In this document: piece after piece, positions 32,441 to 41,558 of the stretch
How positions within the stretch are numbered: the stretch's first letter is position 1
How the letters are laid out: each line of letters starts with the position of its first letter
Assembly (NCBI GenBank): GCA_947628185.1
Contig: CANQYW010000014.1
Location: forward strand, 1-41,907
Direction of reading: 5' to 3'
DNA from: an uncultured Oscillospiraceae bacterium
GTDB lineage: Bacteria; Bacillota; Clostridia; Oscillospirales; Oscillospiraceae
DNA length: 41,907 bases
The notes under the pieces: generated by a model
What the model was told of the DNA's origin: nothing
The model's input: only the letters and a program-made list of their open reading frames with translations
Database searches by the model: none
Translations under genes and position numbers: made by a program

Positions 32441-33577
32441 TCACCTCAGGAACATTGTGGGTTTCGGCCTCATCCTGATGCCGGAGACTATCCCCATGGC
32501 CACGTAGACCGTGACTATGGAGGAGCCGCCGTAGCTGAAGAAGGGGAGCGTGAGGCCGATGACCGGGCCCACGCCGATGCACATGCCCACGTTCTCTAAT
32601 ATCTGGAAGGCCAGCATGGCGGCCATGCCAATACATACGAGAGCCCCCAGACTGCTCTGGGATTTAAGGCCGATCCACACGCACCGCACGACTATGAGCA
32701 TAAGTATCGTCACCACGGCCACGCACCCCACGAGGCCCAGCTCCTCACCCACAACGGAGAAGATGAAGTCCGAGCTCTGCAAGGGTATGCCGTGCTGTTG
32801 GGTGCTGGCGCCGTGAAAGAGTCCCTGGCCGAACACGCCGCCGCTGGCCACCGCCGCCCGGCTGAGATTCGTCTGCCACGTCACGCCCAGACCCGTGGGG
32901 TCCACCGCCGCCGGGTCCACTATCGCCAGGAGGCGGCTGCGGTAGTTGTCGTTTAGTAGGTAGTACCAGATGTAGGGCGCGGCCACCACCAGCGCCCCGG
33001 CGGCCCCCAGGATCCAGTAGTACTTGAGCCCCGCGGCGAAGAGCATCACGACGAAGATGAAGAGGTACACGAGGGCGGAGCCCGTGTCGCCAGTTATGAC
33101 GATTATCGCGCCGAAGTGGGCGAGGAAGAATACCCCGAGGAGCAGCAGCGCCAGGGGGTTATTTAGGTTCTGGGACTCCTTAAACCGGGACATGAGGTGC
33201 GCTAAGGAGATGATGAAGGATAACTTCACAAATTCCGCCGGCTGTATGCCGATGCCCCAGAAACGTATCCAGGACCTGTTGCCGCCGGCGTTCCTCCCCA
33301 GCCACCTGAGGGAGACTATGAGCATGAGGCCGAGGATAGTTATGAGCCGCCACTTCTCCGCTATGATGTCCACGTCGATGACGGAGAACAGCACAAAGAG
33401 GAAGACACCTATTATTATCGCCCCGGTCTGGACTATTATCTGGCTCCTGGAGCCGGTGCCGTTGGTGGCGCTGGCTATGAGCAGGACCCCAAAGCCGGAG
33501 GCCGCCAGGCACATGAAGAGCAAGAGGGCGTCCGACCGCTTGAGGTAATTCCTTATCGCTGTAAAAAATCTTTTCAC
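32441..33577 (-). CDS. rodA: SEDS-family peptidoglycan glycosyltransferase (RodA/FtsW/SpoVE)
   Basis: A polytopic membrane enzyme that polymerises lipid II together with a class B penicillin-binding protein. About ten membrane segments are visible. Family motifs include GNRSWIRF, IQPAEFVKLSFIISLAHLM, STQQHGIPLQSSDFIFSVVGEELG and a C-terminal GLTLPFFSYGGSSIV. The length of 378 aa is normal. It starts with GTG behind CGGAG. RodA is preferred because of QPAEF and the SDFIFSVVGEE sequence, but FtsW or SpoVE cannot be excluded. It ends directly against spoIIR, with the stop codons forming TGATCA. Confidence 0.9.
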   Translation of the reverse strand: MKRFFTAIRNYLKRSDALLLFMCLAASGFGVLLIASATNGTGSRSQIIVQTGAIIIGVFLFVLFSVIDVDIIAEKWRLITILGLMLIVSLRWLGRNAGGNRSWIRFWGIGIQPAEFVKLSFIISLAHLMSRFKESQNLNNPLALLLLGVFFLAHFGAIIVITGDTGSALVYLFIFVVMLFAAGLKYYWILGAAGALVVAAPYIWYYLLNDNYRSRLLAIVDPAAVDPTGLGVTWQTNLSRAAVASGGVFGQGLFHGASTQQHGIPLQSSDFIFSVVGEELGLVGCVAVVTILMLIVVRCVWIGLKSQSSLGALVCIGMAAMLAFQILENVGMCIGVGPVIGLTLPFFSYGGSSIVTVYVAMGIVSGIRMRPKPTMFLR

Positions 33578-33692
33578 GGCAATCTCCGAGAAGTGAAGTA
33601 TGGTAGTGATTTATACTTTATCACCTGCCGCCCCCAAAAGCAAGGGATTTGCGGCGTTTTAAAAAGTATTTGGGAAAAATGAGTTTTGCCTA

Positions 33693-33720
33693 TTCCACCG
33701 CCGGGATTTTATGCTATAAT
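33693..33720 (+). promoter_or_regulatory. Extended -10 promoter of the tsaE operon
   Basis: TGCTATAAT (33712-33720) is an extended -10 element with a perfect TATAAT. Only a weak -35 (TTCCAC, 33693-33698) lies 16 nt upstream. It stands about 38 nt before the tsaE start. Confidence 0.6.
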
Positions 33721-33757
33721 ATCTGCGGAAACAAGATAAAGTTCGGAGAACGATGTG

Positions 33758-34183
33758 ATGATGGTAATTTGCACGAGCAGCGAGAGCGAGACCGCCGCCG
33801 CCGGGGAGACGTTGGCCCGCTCCCTGGGCCCCGGGGACGTGGTGGCCCTCTACGGTGACCTGGGGGCCGGCAAGACGGCCTTCGTCAGGGGGGTGGCCAG
33901 GGGCCTTGGCTTTTCGGGCCGGGTCTCCAGCCCCACATTCACCATAGTTAATGAGTACATAGCGCCTGTGCCCCTCTTTCACTTTGACATGTACCGCCTT
34001 GCCTCCTCAGAGGAGCTATTTGAGATCGGCTGGGAGGACTACTTGGAGCGGGGGGGCGTGTGCTGCGTGGAGTGGAGCGAGAACGTGGAGGACGCGCTGC
34101 CGCCGGGGACTATAAGGGTCTCCATAACGAAAACCGGCGAGACGAGCCGGGAGATAAAGATCGAGGGGGAGGGGAGAGCGTGA
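33758..34183 (+). CDS. tsaE: tRNA threonylcarbamoyladenosine biosynthesis ATPase TsaE
   Basis: This P-loop protein supports TsaBD in making the t6A37 modification of ANN-decoding tRNAs. Walker A GDLGAGKTAFVRG, the switch motif SPTFTIVNEY, HFDMYRL and EWSENV are the standard TsaE signature. It is about 141 aa. GTG 33755, ATG 33758 and ATG 33761 compete; GGAG lies 7-10 nt before the first two. It overlaps tsaB. Confidence 0.95.
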   Translation: MMVICTSSESETAAAGETLARSLGPGDVVALYGDLGAGKTAFVRGVARGLGFSGRVSSPTFTIVNEYIAPVPLFHFDMYRLASSEELFEIGWEDYLERGGVCCVEWSENVEDALPPGTIRVSITKTGETSREIKIEGEGRA

Positions 34184-34878
34184 AGATACTTGCGATAGAG
34201 TCCTCAGCGAGGGCCGCCTCTGTGGCATTGGCTACAGACGGGCGCCTCACCGCGCAATACTACGAGGAGAGCGCCCTCACCCACTCAAGGACGCTCCTTA
34301 AAATGGCGGAGGATATGCTCGCGGGGCTCGAGATGACGGTGGCGGACGTGGACGCCATAGCCGTGGCCCGGGGGCCCGGGTCCTTCACCGGCGTGAGGAT
34401 CGGCGTGGCCGCCGCCAAGGGCCTCGCCTGGGGCGCGGAGAAACCGGTCTGCGGCGTCTCCACCCTTGAGGCCATGGCCTGGCAGCTTGTACCAATGGAG
34501 GGGGCCGTCATAGCCTCCGCCATGGACGCCCGGCGCGGGCAGATATATAATGCCCTCTTTGAGTGCCGGGATGGGGAGATAGTGCGGCTCACCCCGGACA
34601 GGGCCATTTCGTTAGAGGAGCTGGTGGACTCCGGGAAAAATCTCGGAAGAGCGTATATTTTTGTTGGAGACGGCGGAAACATATGCTATAATAGGTTCCG
34701 GGAGGAGGGCCTCCCGGCGCTGCTGCCGCCGGCGTCCCTGCGCCTCCAGACGGCCTGGGGCGTGGCTCTCGCCGCGATGAAGCGCGAGCCCCAGCCCGCC
34801 TTTGACCTGGAGCCCAACTACCTGCGCCTCTCCCAGGCGGAGCGGGAGAGGCTGGAAAAACTCAAAAAAACAAATTAA
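34180..34878 (+). CDS. tsaB: tRNA threonylcarbamoyladenosine biosynthesis protein TsaB
   Basis: An ASKHA-fold protein that forms the scaffold for TsaD. The N-terminal VKILAIESSARAASVAL, ALTHSRTLL, RGPGSFTGVRIGVAAAKGLA and SAMDARRGQIYNALF are conserved. It is 232 aa. GTG 34180 overlaps the tsaE stop (GTGA) and follows GGGGGAGGGGAG. The frame extends upstream to 34060 inside tsaE, but this would not be used. tsaD and rimI do not follow here. Confidence 0.94.
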   Translation: MKILAIESSARAASVALATDGRLTAQYYEESALTHSRTLLKMAEDMLAGLEMTVADVDAIAVARGPGSFTGVRIGVAAAKGLAWGAEKPVCGVSTLEAMAWQLVPMEGAVIASAMDARRGQIYNALFECRDGEIVRLTPDRAISLEELVDSGKNLGRAYIFVGDGGNICYNRFREEGLPALLPPASLRLQTAWGVALAAMKREPQPAFDLEPNYLRLSQAERERLEKLKKTN

Positions 34879-34899
34879 AGATAACGGAGGACAAAGAAA

Positions 34900-35529
34900 A
34901 TGGCAGAACTGCATGTACTTAACCACCCCCTTATCCACCACAAGCTGGCGGTGCTCAGAGACAAGAACACCGGCGTGAAGGAGTTCCGGGAGGTCGTGGG
35001 GGAGATCTCCACCCTCATGTGCTATGAGGCCACACGGGACATCCCCACCGTGGACGTGGAGGTCGAGACCCCCGTGGCGATGGCGAGGGTCAAGACTCTG
35101 GGGGACACAAAGGTGACGATAGTCCCGATCTTGAGGGCGGGCCTCGGCATGGTGGACCCCATGATAAAATTGCTGCCCTCCGCCAGGGTGGGCCACATCG
35201 GCCTCTTCCGTGACCCGGACACCCACGAGCCCATAAAGTATTACTGCAAGATGCCTGACGACATCTCCCAGAGCCGCGTCTTCATAGTTGACCCGATGCT
35301 GGCCACCGGCGGCTCGGCCTCCGCCGCCATCACCTTTATCAAGGAGTACGGCTGCAAGTCCATTACGCTCGTCAACATCATCGCGGCGCCGGAGGGGATA
35401 GCCGTCATTCGCCGCGACCACCCGGATGTCAACATTTACGCCGCCGCCGTGGACGAGAGGCTCAATGAGAACGCCTACATCGTGCCCGGACTCGGCGACG
35501 CCGGGGACAGGATCTTCGGCACCAAGTGA
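34900..35529 (+). CDS. upp: Uracil phosphoribosyltransferase
   Basis: It converts uracil and PRPP to UMP (pyrimidine salvage). The PRPP-binding loop [15 protein letters not shown] and the uracil-binding C-terminal region [17 protein letters not shown] are both complete. The length of 209 aa is normal. CGGAGGA lies 8-9 nt before the start. It comes 21 nt after tsaB, probably as part of the same transcript. Confidence 0.97.
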   Translation: MAELHVLNHPLIHHKLAVLRDKNTGVKEFREVVGEISTLMCYEATRDIPTVDVEVETPVAMARVKTLGDTKVTIVPILRAGLGMVDPMIKLLPSARVGHIGLFRDPDTHEPIKYYCKMPDDISQSRVFIVDPMLATGGSASAAITFIKEYGCKSITLVNIIAAPEGIAVIRRDHPDVNIYAAAVDERLNENAYIVPGLGDAGDRIFGTK

Positions 35530-35546
35530 CATTTGACTTTTCTCAG

Positions 35547-35574
35547 GGGAGTCGGACACGGGAGTCCGGCTCCC
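35547..35574 (+). other. Hairpin between upp and the Nudix gene
   Basis: GGGAG-T-CGGAC and GTCCG-G-CTCCC form an 11-bp stem with one wobble pair and a 6-nt loop. No T-run follows, so a pause, processing or weak attenuator role is more likely than termination. Confidence 0.45.
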
Positions 35575-35595
35575 GCTGATTTGGGAGGAGAACGT

Positions 35596-36051
35596 ATGGG
35601 TTACGTATCGGATATCCGCAAGTTTGTGGGCCAGCGGCCCATAATGGTCCCCTGCGCGTGCCTCGTCATAGGGGACGGGCGCGGGAACGTACTTCTGCAA
35701 AAACGCGCCGACGACGGCGATTGGGCTAACCACGGCGGGGCCATGGAGCCCGGCGAGACGCCTGAGGAGGCCATGCGCCGGGAGATCATGGAGGAGCTGG
35801 GGGTGACCCCGGTGGAGCCGAGACTCTTAGGGGTGTACTCCGGCCCGGAGTTCCGCCACACATACCCCAACGGGGACGTCTCGGACATCGTGGACATAGT
35901 CTACTACTGCGAGGAATTTCGCGGGGAACTGAGGCTCCAGGCCGAGGAGGTGGAGGACGTCCGCTGGTTCCCGCTGAAAGATCTCCCCGAGAGGCTCATG
36001 GAGCACAACCGCCGCCCTCTGCGGGACTATTTAAAGCTCATTGAGAGTTAA
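35596..36051 (+). CDS. Nudix hydrolase
   Basis: The Nudix box is complete (GGAMEPGETPEEAMRREIME then ELGV: G-x5-E-x7-REUxEExGU). It hydrolyses nucleoside diphosphate-linked compounds; the substrate is not readable. It has 151 aa. ATG 35596 follows GGGAGGAG by about 5 nt and is preferred over the longer frame that starts at 35533. It is the last gene before a terminator. Confidence 0.92.
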   Translation: MGYVSDIRKFVGQRPIMVPCACLVIGDGRGNVLLQKRADDGDWANHGGAMEPGETPEEAMRREIMEELGVTPVEPRLLGVYSGPEFRHTYPNGDVSDIVDIVYYCEEFRGELRLQAEEVEDVRWFPLKDLPERLMEHNRRPLRDYLKLIES

Positions 36052-36069
36052 AAAACAGCAATATCGACG

Positions 36070-36105
36070 AAAAAAGCACTGGGAGACGTTCCCGGTGCTT
36101 TTTTG
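36070..36105. terminator. Bidirectional terminator between the Nudix gene and fbp
   Basis: AAAAAAGCACTGGGA and TCCCGGTGCTTTTTT form a stem (one G-T wobble) with a T-run on both strands. It ends the plus-strand tsaE-Nudix run and the minus-strand yhaO-yhaN-fbp run. Confidence 0.9.
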
Positions 36106-36125
36106 CGCCCAAAATGGGGTTTTGG

Positions 36126-38114
36126 TCAAGAAATTCTATTTTCCTCCACGCGCCGCTCCGGCAGGAGGCCGGACTGGTAGGCGGAGACGAGATCCTTCAG
36201 GTCCTCTATGAGGCCCCGCATCCTGTGGCCGTCGTCGGTGTCGGCCACCAGGAGCCGGTGGGGGGTGGTGTAGATGTACTCGCTGGAGGAGGCGATGTCG
36301 TCGTCCTCCTCTATGGCCTTGGCGGCGCTCTCAAAGGGCTGGTGGGTGCGCAGCGTGAGGCCCCGGGAGTTGTACACCAGGGTGTAGCCCGCGATGCCGG
36401 TCTTCTCGTGGTAGGCGCGGCAGAAACCGCCGTCGATGACGATGAGCTTGCCGCCGCCCTTCACCGGGCTCTCCCCCTCCACCGCCTTCACCGGCACGTG
36501 GCCGTTCACGATGTGGCAGTGCTCATCCCGGAGGCCGAACTCGGAGAGTATCTTCTCCGCCGTGCCGGGGAGCTGTATCTGGGTGTAGTAGGGGTCCTTT
36601 ATCTCCCGGTGTGTCTCCGGGTCCTCTATGTACAGCCGCTCAAAGGTGGTCATGGCGCTCCGGCCATAGATGGGGCTCAGCCGCCCGCACCAGAGGTACC
36701 AGAGAAAGTCCTGCCCCGCCTCCCGCTGGGGGGAGCCCTCCGGCGCGAAGTAACCCTGGCGGGCGCGCCTGTCGCAGTAGTCAAAGAGCGCCTTGCCGGA
36801 GTACTCCCGCCCCTCGAAACTCTCTCGGGCGAAGTCACCCTCGGACGTCATGGGCACCGCCCCGTGGTATAGTAGGTTCCCGTTCGTCACCTTGTAGACC
36901 GAGCCCGCGGAGTAGAGGAACTGGACGTGCTTTTGCAAAAGTTTGCTCTCCCGGAAACTCCTGGCAAGGCCCCGGATGACCAGCTCCTCCTCATGGCTCA
37001 AGCGGTCCGGGTGCTCCGGGTCCACGGTGGGGAAGTCGGTGTCGAGGAGCTTATACTCCCGCCCGAGACATTGAACGGTGCCATTTTTGAAGTCTATCCT
37101 ATTTATGTAGTCCCGGTCGGACATGTCAAAGTCCGGGTTACGGGCTATGACCTGGGCCTCAAGCTTTAGCATCATGACGGTGACGGCCTTGTGCATCTGG
37201 GCCGTGCGCCGGAGCAGGGACGGGTCGCTGTGGCGGCGGCTGTCCTCCTTCGGCCGCCAGCGCTCCACCGGGCTCTCCCGGTAGACTGTCTGGGCCAGGT
37301 GCTCAAGTTCCCGCAGGCTAATGCCGTAGCCGTGCTCTATGGTGTCGGTGTTATTGTAGGCGAGGGTGGTCTTTAGAACGGTGAGGCAGCATATGGGGCT
37401 CCCGGAGGCCGCGCCCATCCACACCACGTCGTGATTGCCCCACTGGATGTCCACGTCGTGGTGCTCCATGAGCCGCTCGAGGATCAAATCGGGCCTCGGG
37501 CCCCTGTCGAACAGGTCCCCCACGATGTGGAGTTTGTCCACGGCCAGACGCTTTATGAGCTCGCAGAGGCGGATTATGTAGGCGTCCGCCCTGCCGTAGG
37601 CTATGATGCTCTCGACGATGGTCTCGTAGTAGAGTTTCTTGTCGTGGTCCTCAAAGTGGGCGTGAAGGAGTTCGTCAAGCACGTAGCCGCAGCTCTCCGG
37701 CAGGAGGCTCCGGACGTGGCTCCTGGTGTGCTTTGAGGAGACGAACCGGCAGAGTGTTATGAGGCGCATCAGCGTTTCGTGGTACCAGCCCTCGAGGTCG
37801 CTCTGGGCGGCTCTCAGCACTGGCAGTTTGTCCTCCGGGTAGTAGACGAGGGTGGAGAGGTCCGCCCGCTCCCGGGCGGAGAGCTCGCCGGCGAAGATGG
37901 CGTCCACCTTCTCCCTTATGTAACCGGAGGCGTTATTCAAAATGTGAATAAATGCCTCGTTCTCCCCGTGCAGGTCCGACATGAAGTGCTCCGTCCCCTT
38001 GGGGAGGCGCAGGACGGCCTCTATGCGCACGATCTCGCTGGAGGCCGCCGCCACCGTGGGGAATTTCTCCGACAGGACGGAGAGATATCTTATGTTCCTC
38101 TGGTTCTCGCCCAT
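36126..38114 (-). CDS. fbp: Class III fructose-1,6-bisphosphatase
   Basis: It hydrolyses fructose-1,6-bisphosphate in gluconeogenesis and is the Firmicutes-type enzyme with a metallophosphatase core. Motifs are SDLHGENEAF (residues 46-55), IVGDLFDRGPRPD (about 200), IQWGNHDVVWMG (about 225) and NGHVPVKAVEG (about 540), which supply the two-metal site. The length of 662 aa is normal. Its start has AAGGGGGGG upstream. It is 27 bp after the yhaN-like gene, which puts it at the end of that operon. Confidence 0.95.
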   Translation of the reverse strand: MGENQRNIRYLSVLSEKFPTVAAASSEIVRIEAVLRLPKGTEHFMSDLHGENEAFIHILNNASGYIREKVDAIFAGELSARERADLSTLVYYPEDKLPVLRAAQSDLEGWYHETLMRLITLCRFVSSKHTRSHVRSLLPESCGYVLDELLHAHFEDHDKKLYYETIVESIIAYGRADAYIIRLCELIKRLAVDKLHIVGDLFDRGPRPDLILERLMEHHDVDIQWGNHDVVWMGAASGSPICCLTVLKTTLAYNNTDTIEHGYGISLRELEHLAQTVYRESPVERWRPKEDSRRHSDPSLLRRTAQMHKAVTVMMLKLEAQVIARNPDFDMSDRDYINRIDFKNGTVQCLGREYKLLDTDFPTVDPEHPDRLSHEEELVIRGLARSFRESKLLQKHVQFLYSAGSVYKVTNGNLLYHGAVPMTSEGDFARESFEGREYSGKALFDYCDRRARQGYFAPEGSPQREAGQDFLWYLWCGRLSPIYGRSAMTTFERLYIEDPETHREIKDPYYTQIQLPGTAEKILSEFGLRDEHCHIVNGHVPVKAVEGESPVKGGGKLIVIDGGFCRAYHEKTGIAGYTLVYNSRGLTLRTHQPFESAAKAIEEDDDIASSSEYIYTTPHRLLVADTDDGHRMRGLIEDLKDLVSAYQSGLLPERRVEENRIS

Positions 38115-38141
38115 GATGTGTCCCCCCCTTATGTTTCTTGT

Positions 38142-40439
38142 TTATACGCCGAGGACCCGCACGTCCCCGGCCTCGCCCATGAGATGGGCCTCCCGGCTGT
38201 GGCAGGAGAAGAGGATTATCTGCCGGGACTTGGCCATCTCCCGGAGGAGCTGGAGGGCCCGGAGGCACCGGGTGTCGTCAAAGTTCGCGAGGGCGTCGTC
38301 CAGGACTATGGGGCAGGGGTCGTCGCCTGAGAGCAGGAGTTCGCACATGGCAAGGCGCAGGGAGAGGTATACTTCATCCGCCGTGCCGTCCGAGAGGGCC
38401 AGGAGCGGCCGGGCCTCCGGGCTGGAGGACTCCTTGGCGGAGGCGTCAAAACCCTTGTCGAAGTATAGTTTCTCGTACCGGCCGTCCGTGAGGCGCGCCA
38501 TTATCTCCGCGGCCATGCGGCCGAGCCCCGGGGAGAAACGGGTCTGGAGCTCCGTGTTGGCCTCCGCCAACGTGTCAGCCGCGAGGACCAGGGCGCTGTA
38601 GCGGCGCTCACACTGGGCTATCCTCTCCCGGAGGGACTCTATCTTGCCCTCGATGATTGCCGGGTCCCCCTGGGTGCGCTGCGCGCCGGTGGCGAGGTCA
38701 TACTGCCGCGTGGCCTCCTGGAGCTGGGTCTGGGCCCGCTTTATGGCGGCCACGGTGTCCTCCCGGTTGCGCATGGGCGTGGGGAGGTAGGAGTCGTCCA
38801 CCTCTATGGAGGGGTCATAGTCCGCCATGAGCGTCTCGTAGATGTTGCGGGCGGATATCATGTCAAATTCCGCGTGGGTGAGGAGGTCGATGTTGTGCTC
38901 CGTCTCCTTGAGGGCGGAGACCACCTCCTCGCCGGAGGACACCTCCGGCATGAATACGGCGAGTTTTTCCACCGCCAGGGCGCTGGCCTCCTGGGCGGCG
39001 GCGCCGGCGGACTCGTAGGCGGCCCGGGCGGAGTCCCGGGCGGCGCGTTTGACGGACTCCTCGTTCACAACGGCTGTGTAGGCCGTCAGCATGGAGGCAA
39101 GTTTCTCAATGGAGCTGACGCCGTAACTATCGAGAAGTTCCGCCAGCTCCTCCGCCGCGCCCCGGCGGCGCGGGGGTTTCATGAATAGTAGTACGAGCCC
39201 CGCCGCGCCGAGAACGAGGGATACGGCGATGCCGGGGAGGGAGAACTCGAGTAGCTCCGCCGCCCAAGGGACGACCCCGCCCAGGGCGGAGAGGAGCCCC
39301 GAGGTCACGATGAGGCCAAGGACCGCGAGCGTCAGTAGGACTATGGGGTAGACACGGGGTATCTTGCGCTCCTTTGTGTTTTTGGCCTGCTCCTCCAACT
39401 TGCGGCCACGGGCTATGTCCGCGTTCACGGCCTCCTCGGTCCTCGTGGAGAGGGGGGAGGAGGTGCGCTTATTTACGACGTCCGAGAGCTCCTTCTCCGC
39501 CTGCCAGAGCGTCCGCTCCGCCTCCGAGGCCACGGACTTCAGCGGCACCACCGCGGCGGCGGCCTCGCGGATCTCGTTTATGTCCTCACGGGTCATTTTG
39601 TGGCCGTTCTTCGTTATGGCGGCATCCAGCTCCGCCACACGGATCTGGGCGGCCTCGGCGGCTGTCCGGGCCTCCTCAAGCCGTTTCCTGGCGGCCCGCT
39701 GCTCGAGTTTCGCGTGGATCTCCAGGTCGTTCTCCATGTGCTCCACCTGTTTCTGGAGCCGGGTCATGTTGTTGCGGAGGTTCGCCACCTCCGAGGCGGA
39801 GGACTCTATCTCCTCCATGGCCGCCTCCGCCTGCCGGAGCTCCTGCTCGAGAGCGGGTATGACGCCGCTCTTATTGAAACGGAGTTTCCGCATGGCGGCG
39901 CGCAGGGCCGCGTCCGCCTCGGTGTAGGATATGCCCTCGCCGCTCTCGGTGACGAGGCCCGCTATCTTACGTTCAAGTTCCGCCGTCTGGCTCACCCGTA
40001 TGTCGGGGCGGCGGATGAAGGCCGTCCGCTCAAAGACGGGCTTTGTGACGCCGGTGAGTGTCTCGCCCAGGTTCTCAGAGTTTAGCTCCTTTATGAAGTC
40101 CGCCGTGCCGGTGTAGACGGCGATGACGTTCTTCATGGGCGATGTGCCCCTGCCGGTGCGCTGGATGGTGATGTCCCGGCCGTTGTGACGCACCTCCATG
40201 GTGCCCACCATGGAGCCGCCGTCCCAGGGGCGGAAACGGGTCTTCGCCGAGAGGCGCCCCGCCTTGTCCCGCTCTGAGGTGTCGATGCCGTAGAGCATGG
40301 CGGAGATGAAACCGCACCAGGTGGACTTGCCGTACTCGTTGGGGGCGGATATGATGTTTAGCCCCTCCCCCAGCTCCAGGGTGGAGTTCTTGAGTTTCCC
40401 GAAGGAGGCCGTCATTTTACGTATCTTCAAGCTCCCCAC
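38142..40439 (-). CDS. YhaN/SbcC-like ATPase with coiled coil and membrane hairpin
   Basis: An ABC-type/SMC-like ATPase of 765 aa. Walker A EYGKST (residues 35-40), long coiled coil (residues about 190-350), a pair of membrane segments (363-384 and 402-420), a second coiled coil and the C-terminal signature LSDGTADEVYLSLRLA with Walker B PIVLDDALANFD. The paired phosphoesterase gene before it corresponds to the SbcD role. It resembles Bacillus YhaN, which pairs with YhaO. The membrane hairpin is unlike SbcC or Rad50. Likely acts in DNA-end processing at the membrane, by inference. Confidence 0.82.
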   Translation of the reverse strand: MGSLKIRKMTASFGKLKNSTLELGEGLNIISAPNEYGKSTWCGFISAMLYGIDTSERDKAGRLSAKTRFRPWDGGSMVGTMEVRHNGRDITIQRTGRGTSPMKNVIAVYTGTADFIKELNSENLGETLTGVTKPVFERTAFIRRPDIRVSQTAELERKIAGLVTESGEGISYTEADAALRAAMRKLRFNKSGVIPALEQELRQAEAAMEEIESSASEVANLRNNMTRLQKQVEHMENDLEIHAKLEQRAARKRLEEARTAAEAAQIRVAELDAAITKNGHKMTREDINEIREAAAAVVPLKSVASEAERTLWQAEKELSDVVNKRTSSPLSTRTEEAVNADIARGRKLEEQAKNTKERKIPRVYPIVLLTLAVLGLIVTSGLLSALGGVVPWAAELLEFSLPGIAVSLVLGAAGLVLLFMKPPRRRGAAEELAELLDSYGVSSIEKLASMLTAYTAVVNEESVKRAARDSARAAYESAGAAAQEASALAVEKLAVFMPEVSSGEEVVSALKETEHNIDLLTHAEFDMISARNIYETLMADYDPSIEVDDSYLPTPMRNREDTVAAIKRAQTQLQEATRQYDLATGAQRTQGDPAIIEGKIESLRERIAQCERRYSALVLAADTLAEANTELQTRFSPGLGRMAAEIMARLTDGRYEKLYFDKGFDASAKESSSPEARPLLALSDGTADEVYLSLRLAMCELLLSGDDPCPIVLDDALANFDDTRCLRALQLLREMAKSRQIILFSCHSREAHLMGEAGDVRVLGV

Positions 40440-41527
40440 TCCTCTCTGCCCTCCAGGGCCGAAACGCCGTACTTTGCCGCCTGTTCCACCCGGGCGCGCT
40501 CCTCGTCGCTCTCCGCCTCGTCGTAGAGGGCCCGGAGCCGCGTGAGGAAGAGGCCGGTCAGGGTGTCGTCCTCCATCCCGGCCCAGATGTCCCGCGCGGG
40601 GCGGGTCTCGTCCCTCACCGTGAGGTGGAAGAACCTGTCCCCCAGCGCATCGGATATGGCGGCGGCGTCAATATCGCCGGAGAAGGCCCCACGGAGGACG
40701 AGTCTTGCGATGTCCCGGCTGTTGCCGTCACCGATGGCCGCTCTCGCGGCGGCGAGGGCGTCGCTATATCCCGTGAGGTCCGCCTCAATTACCCTATACT
40801 CCCTGCCCCCCAGGGGGACGAAGTTTAGTTCCCCGGAGCCCTTGCCAATAGAGCCGGTTATGACGCCCTTGGGGCCCGTCTCGTCAAAACCCCGGCCCTC
40901 GGGACAGCCGGGGTAGGCGTAGAGCGTATCGCCGGCCCTCTTTATGCCGGAGAAACTGTGTACGTGTCCCAGCGCCAGGTAGTCAAGGCCGGAGCGGGCT
41001 ATGTCCTCCTCACTGACGGCGTTATACTTCGAGGCGGCGGCCACGTCCCCGTGGAGCACCATGAGCTCGATAAAATCGGACTTCGCCACGGTGAAGTTCT
41101 TTAACAAGGGATCGCAGTATGTGGAGGAGAACCCCGCCCCCCAGACCCGGACGCCCAGGTCCGGGAGTTCCACTGGCCGCAGCTGGGGCGTCCTGAAGAC
41201 GTGTACGTTCTCCGGCAGATCCATGAATGCGTAGGGGGAGCGGGAGGTGTAGTAGTCGTGGTTCCCGGGGGCTATGAATACGTGGCCGCTGATGCCCGAG
41301 AGCATCCTTGTGAGCTCCTCCGTGGTCTCCCAGTAGGAGGCGCCGGAGTCAAAGAGGTCCCCAGAGAGGAGCACCACCTGGGCCCCTGTGCTCTCTGCAA
41401 GATCCCTTATCTTCTCCAATAGCGCCCGCTGTTCCCGGCGGCGCTGGACGGCCTTCTCCTCCGGGAGAGCCCGGAAGGGGGAGTCCATGTGGAAATCCGC
41501 TGCGTGAAGTATTTTTACAACTGGCAA
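40427..41527 (-). CDS. YhaO/SbcD-like metallophosphoesterase
   Basis: A calcineurin-like nuclease. The motifs are ILHAADFHMD (first metal Asp and His), LLSGDLFDSG, IAPGNHDYY, VLHGDV and LALGHVHSF. It should partner the following YhaN-like ATPase, with which it overlaps by 13 nt. TTG 41527 is chosen because AAGGAGG lies 8 nt before it; the upstream GTG 41534-41536 directly abuts that Shine-Dalgarno sequence. About 366 aa. Nuclease activity is inferred from family. Confidence 0.85.
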   Translation of the reverse strand: MPVVKILHAADFHMDSPFRALPEEKAVQRRREQRALLEKIRDLAESTGAQVVLLSGDLFDSGASYWETTEELTRMLSGISGHVFIAPGNHDYYTSRSPYAFMDLPENVHVFRTPQLRPVELPDLGVRVWGAGFSSTYCDPLLKNFTVAKSDFIELMVLHGDVAAASKYNAVSEEDIARSGLDYLALGHVHSFSGIKRAGDTLYAYPGCPEGRGFDETGPKGVITGSIGKGSGELNFVPLGGREYRVIEADLTGYSDALAAARAAIGDGNSRDIARLVLRGAFSGDIDAAAISDALGDRFFHLTVRDETRPARDIWAGMEDDTLTGLFLTRLRALYDEAESDEERARVEQAAKYGVSALEGREEWGA

Positions 41528-41558
41528 ATTCGGCACCTCCTTGAGGCCGCATGTGAAG

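Noticed and set aside
36114-36872. 252-codon plus-strand open frame opposite fbp
   Set aside because: fbp on the other strand has full catalytic motifs; the plus frame is low-complexity Val/Gly/Leu.
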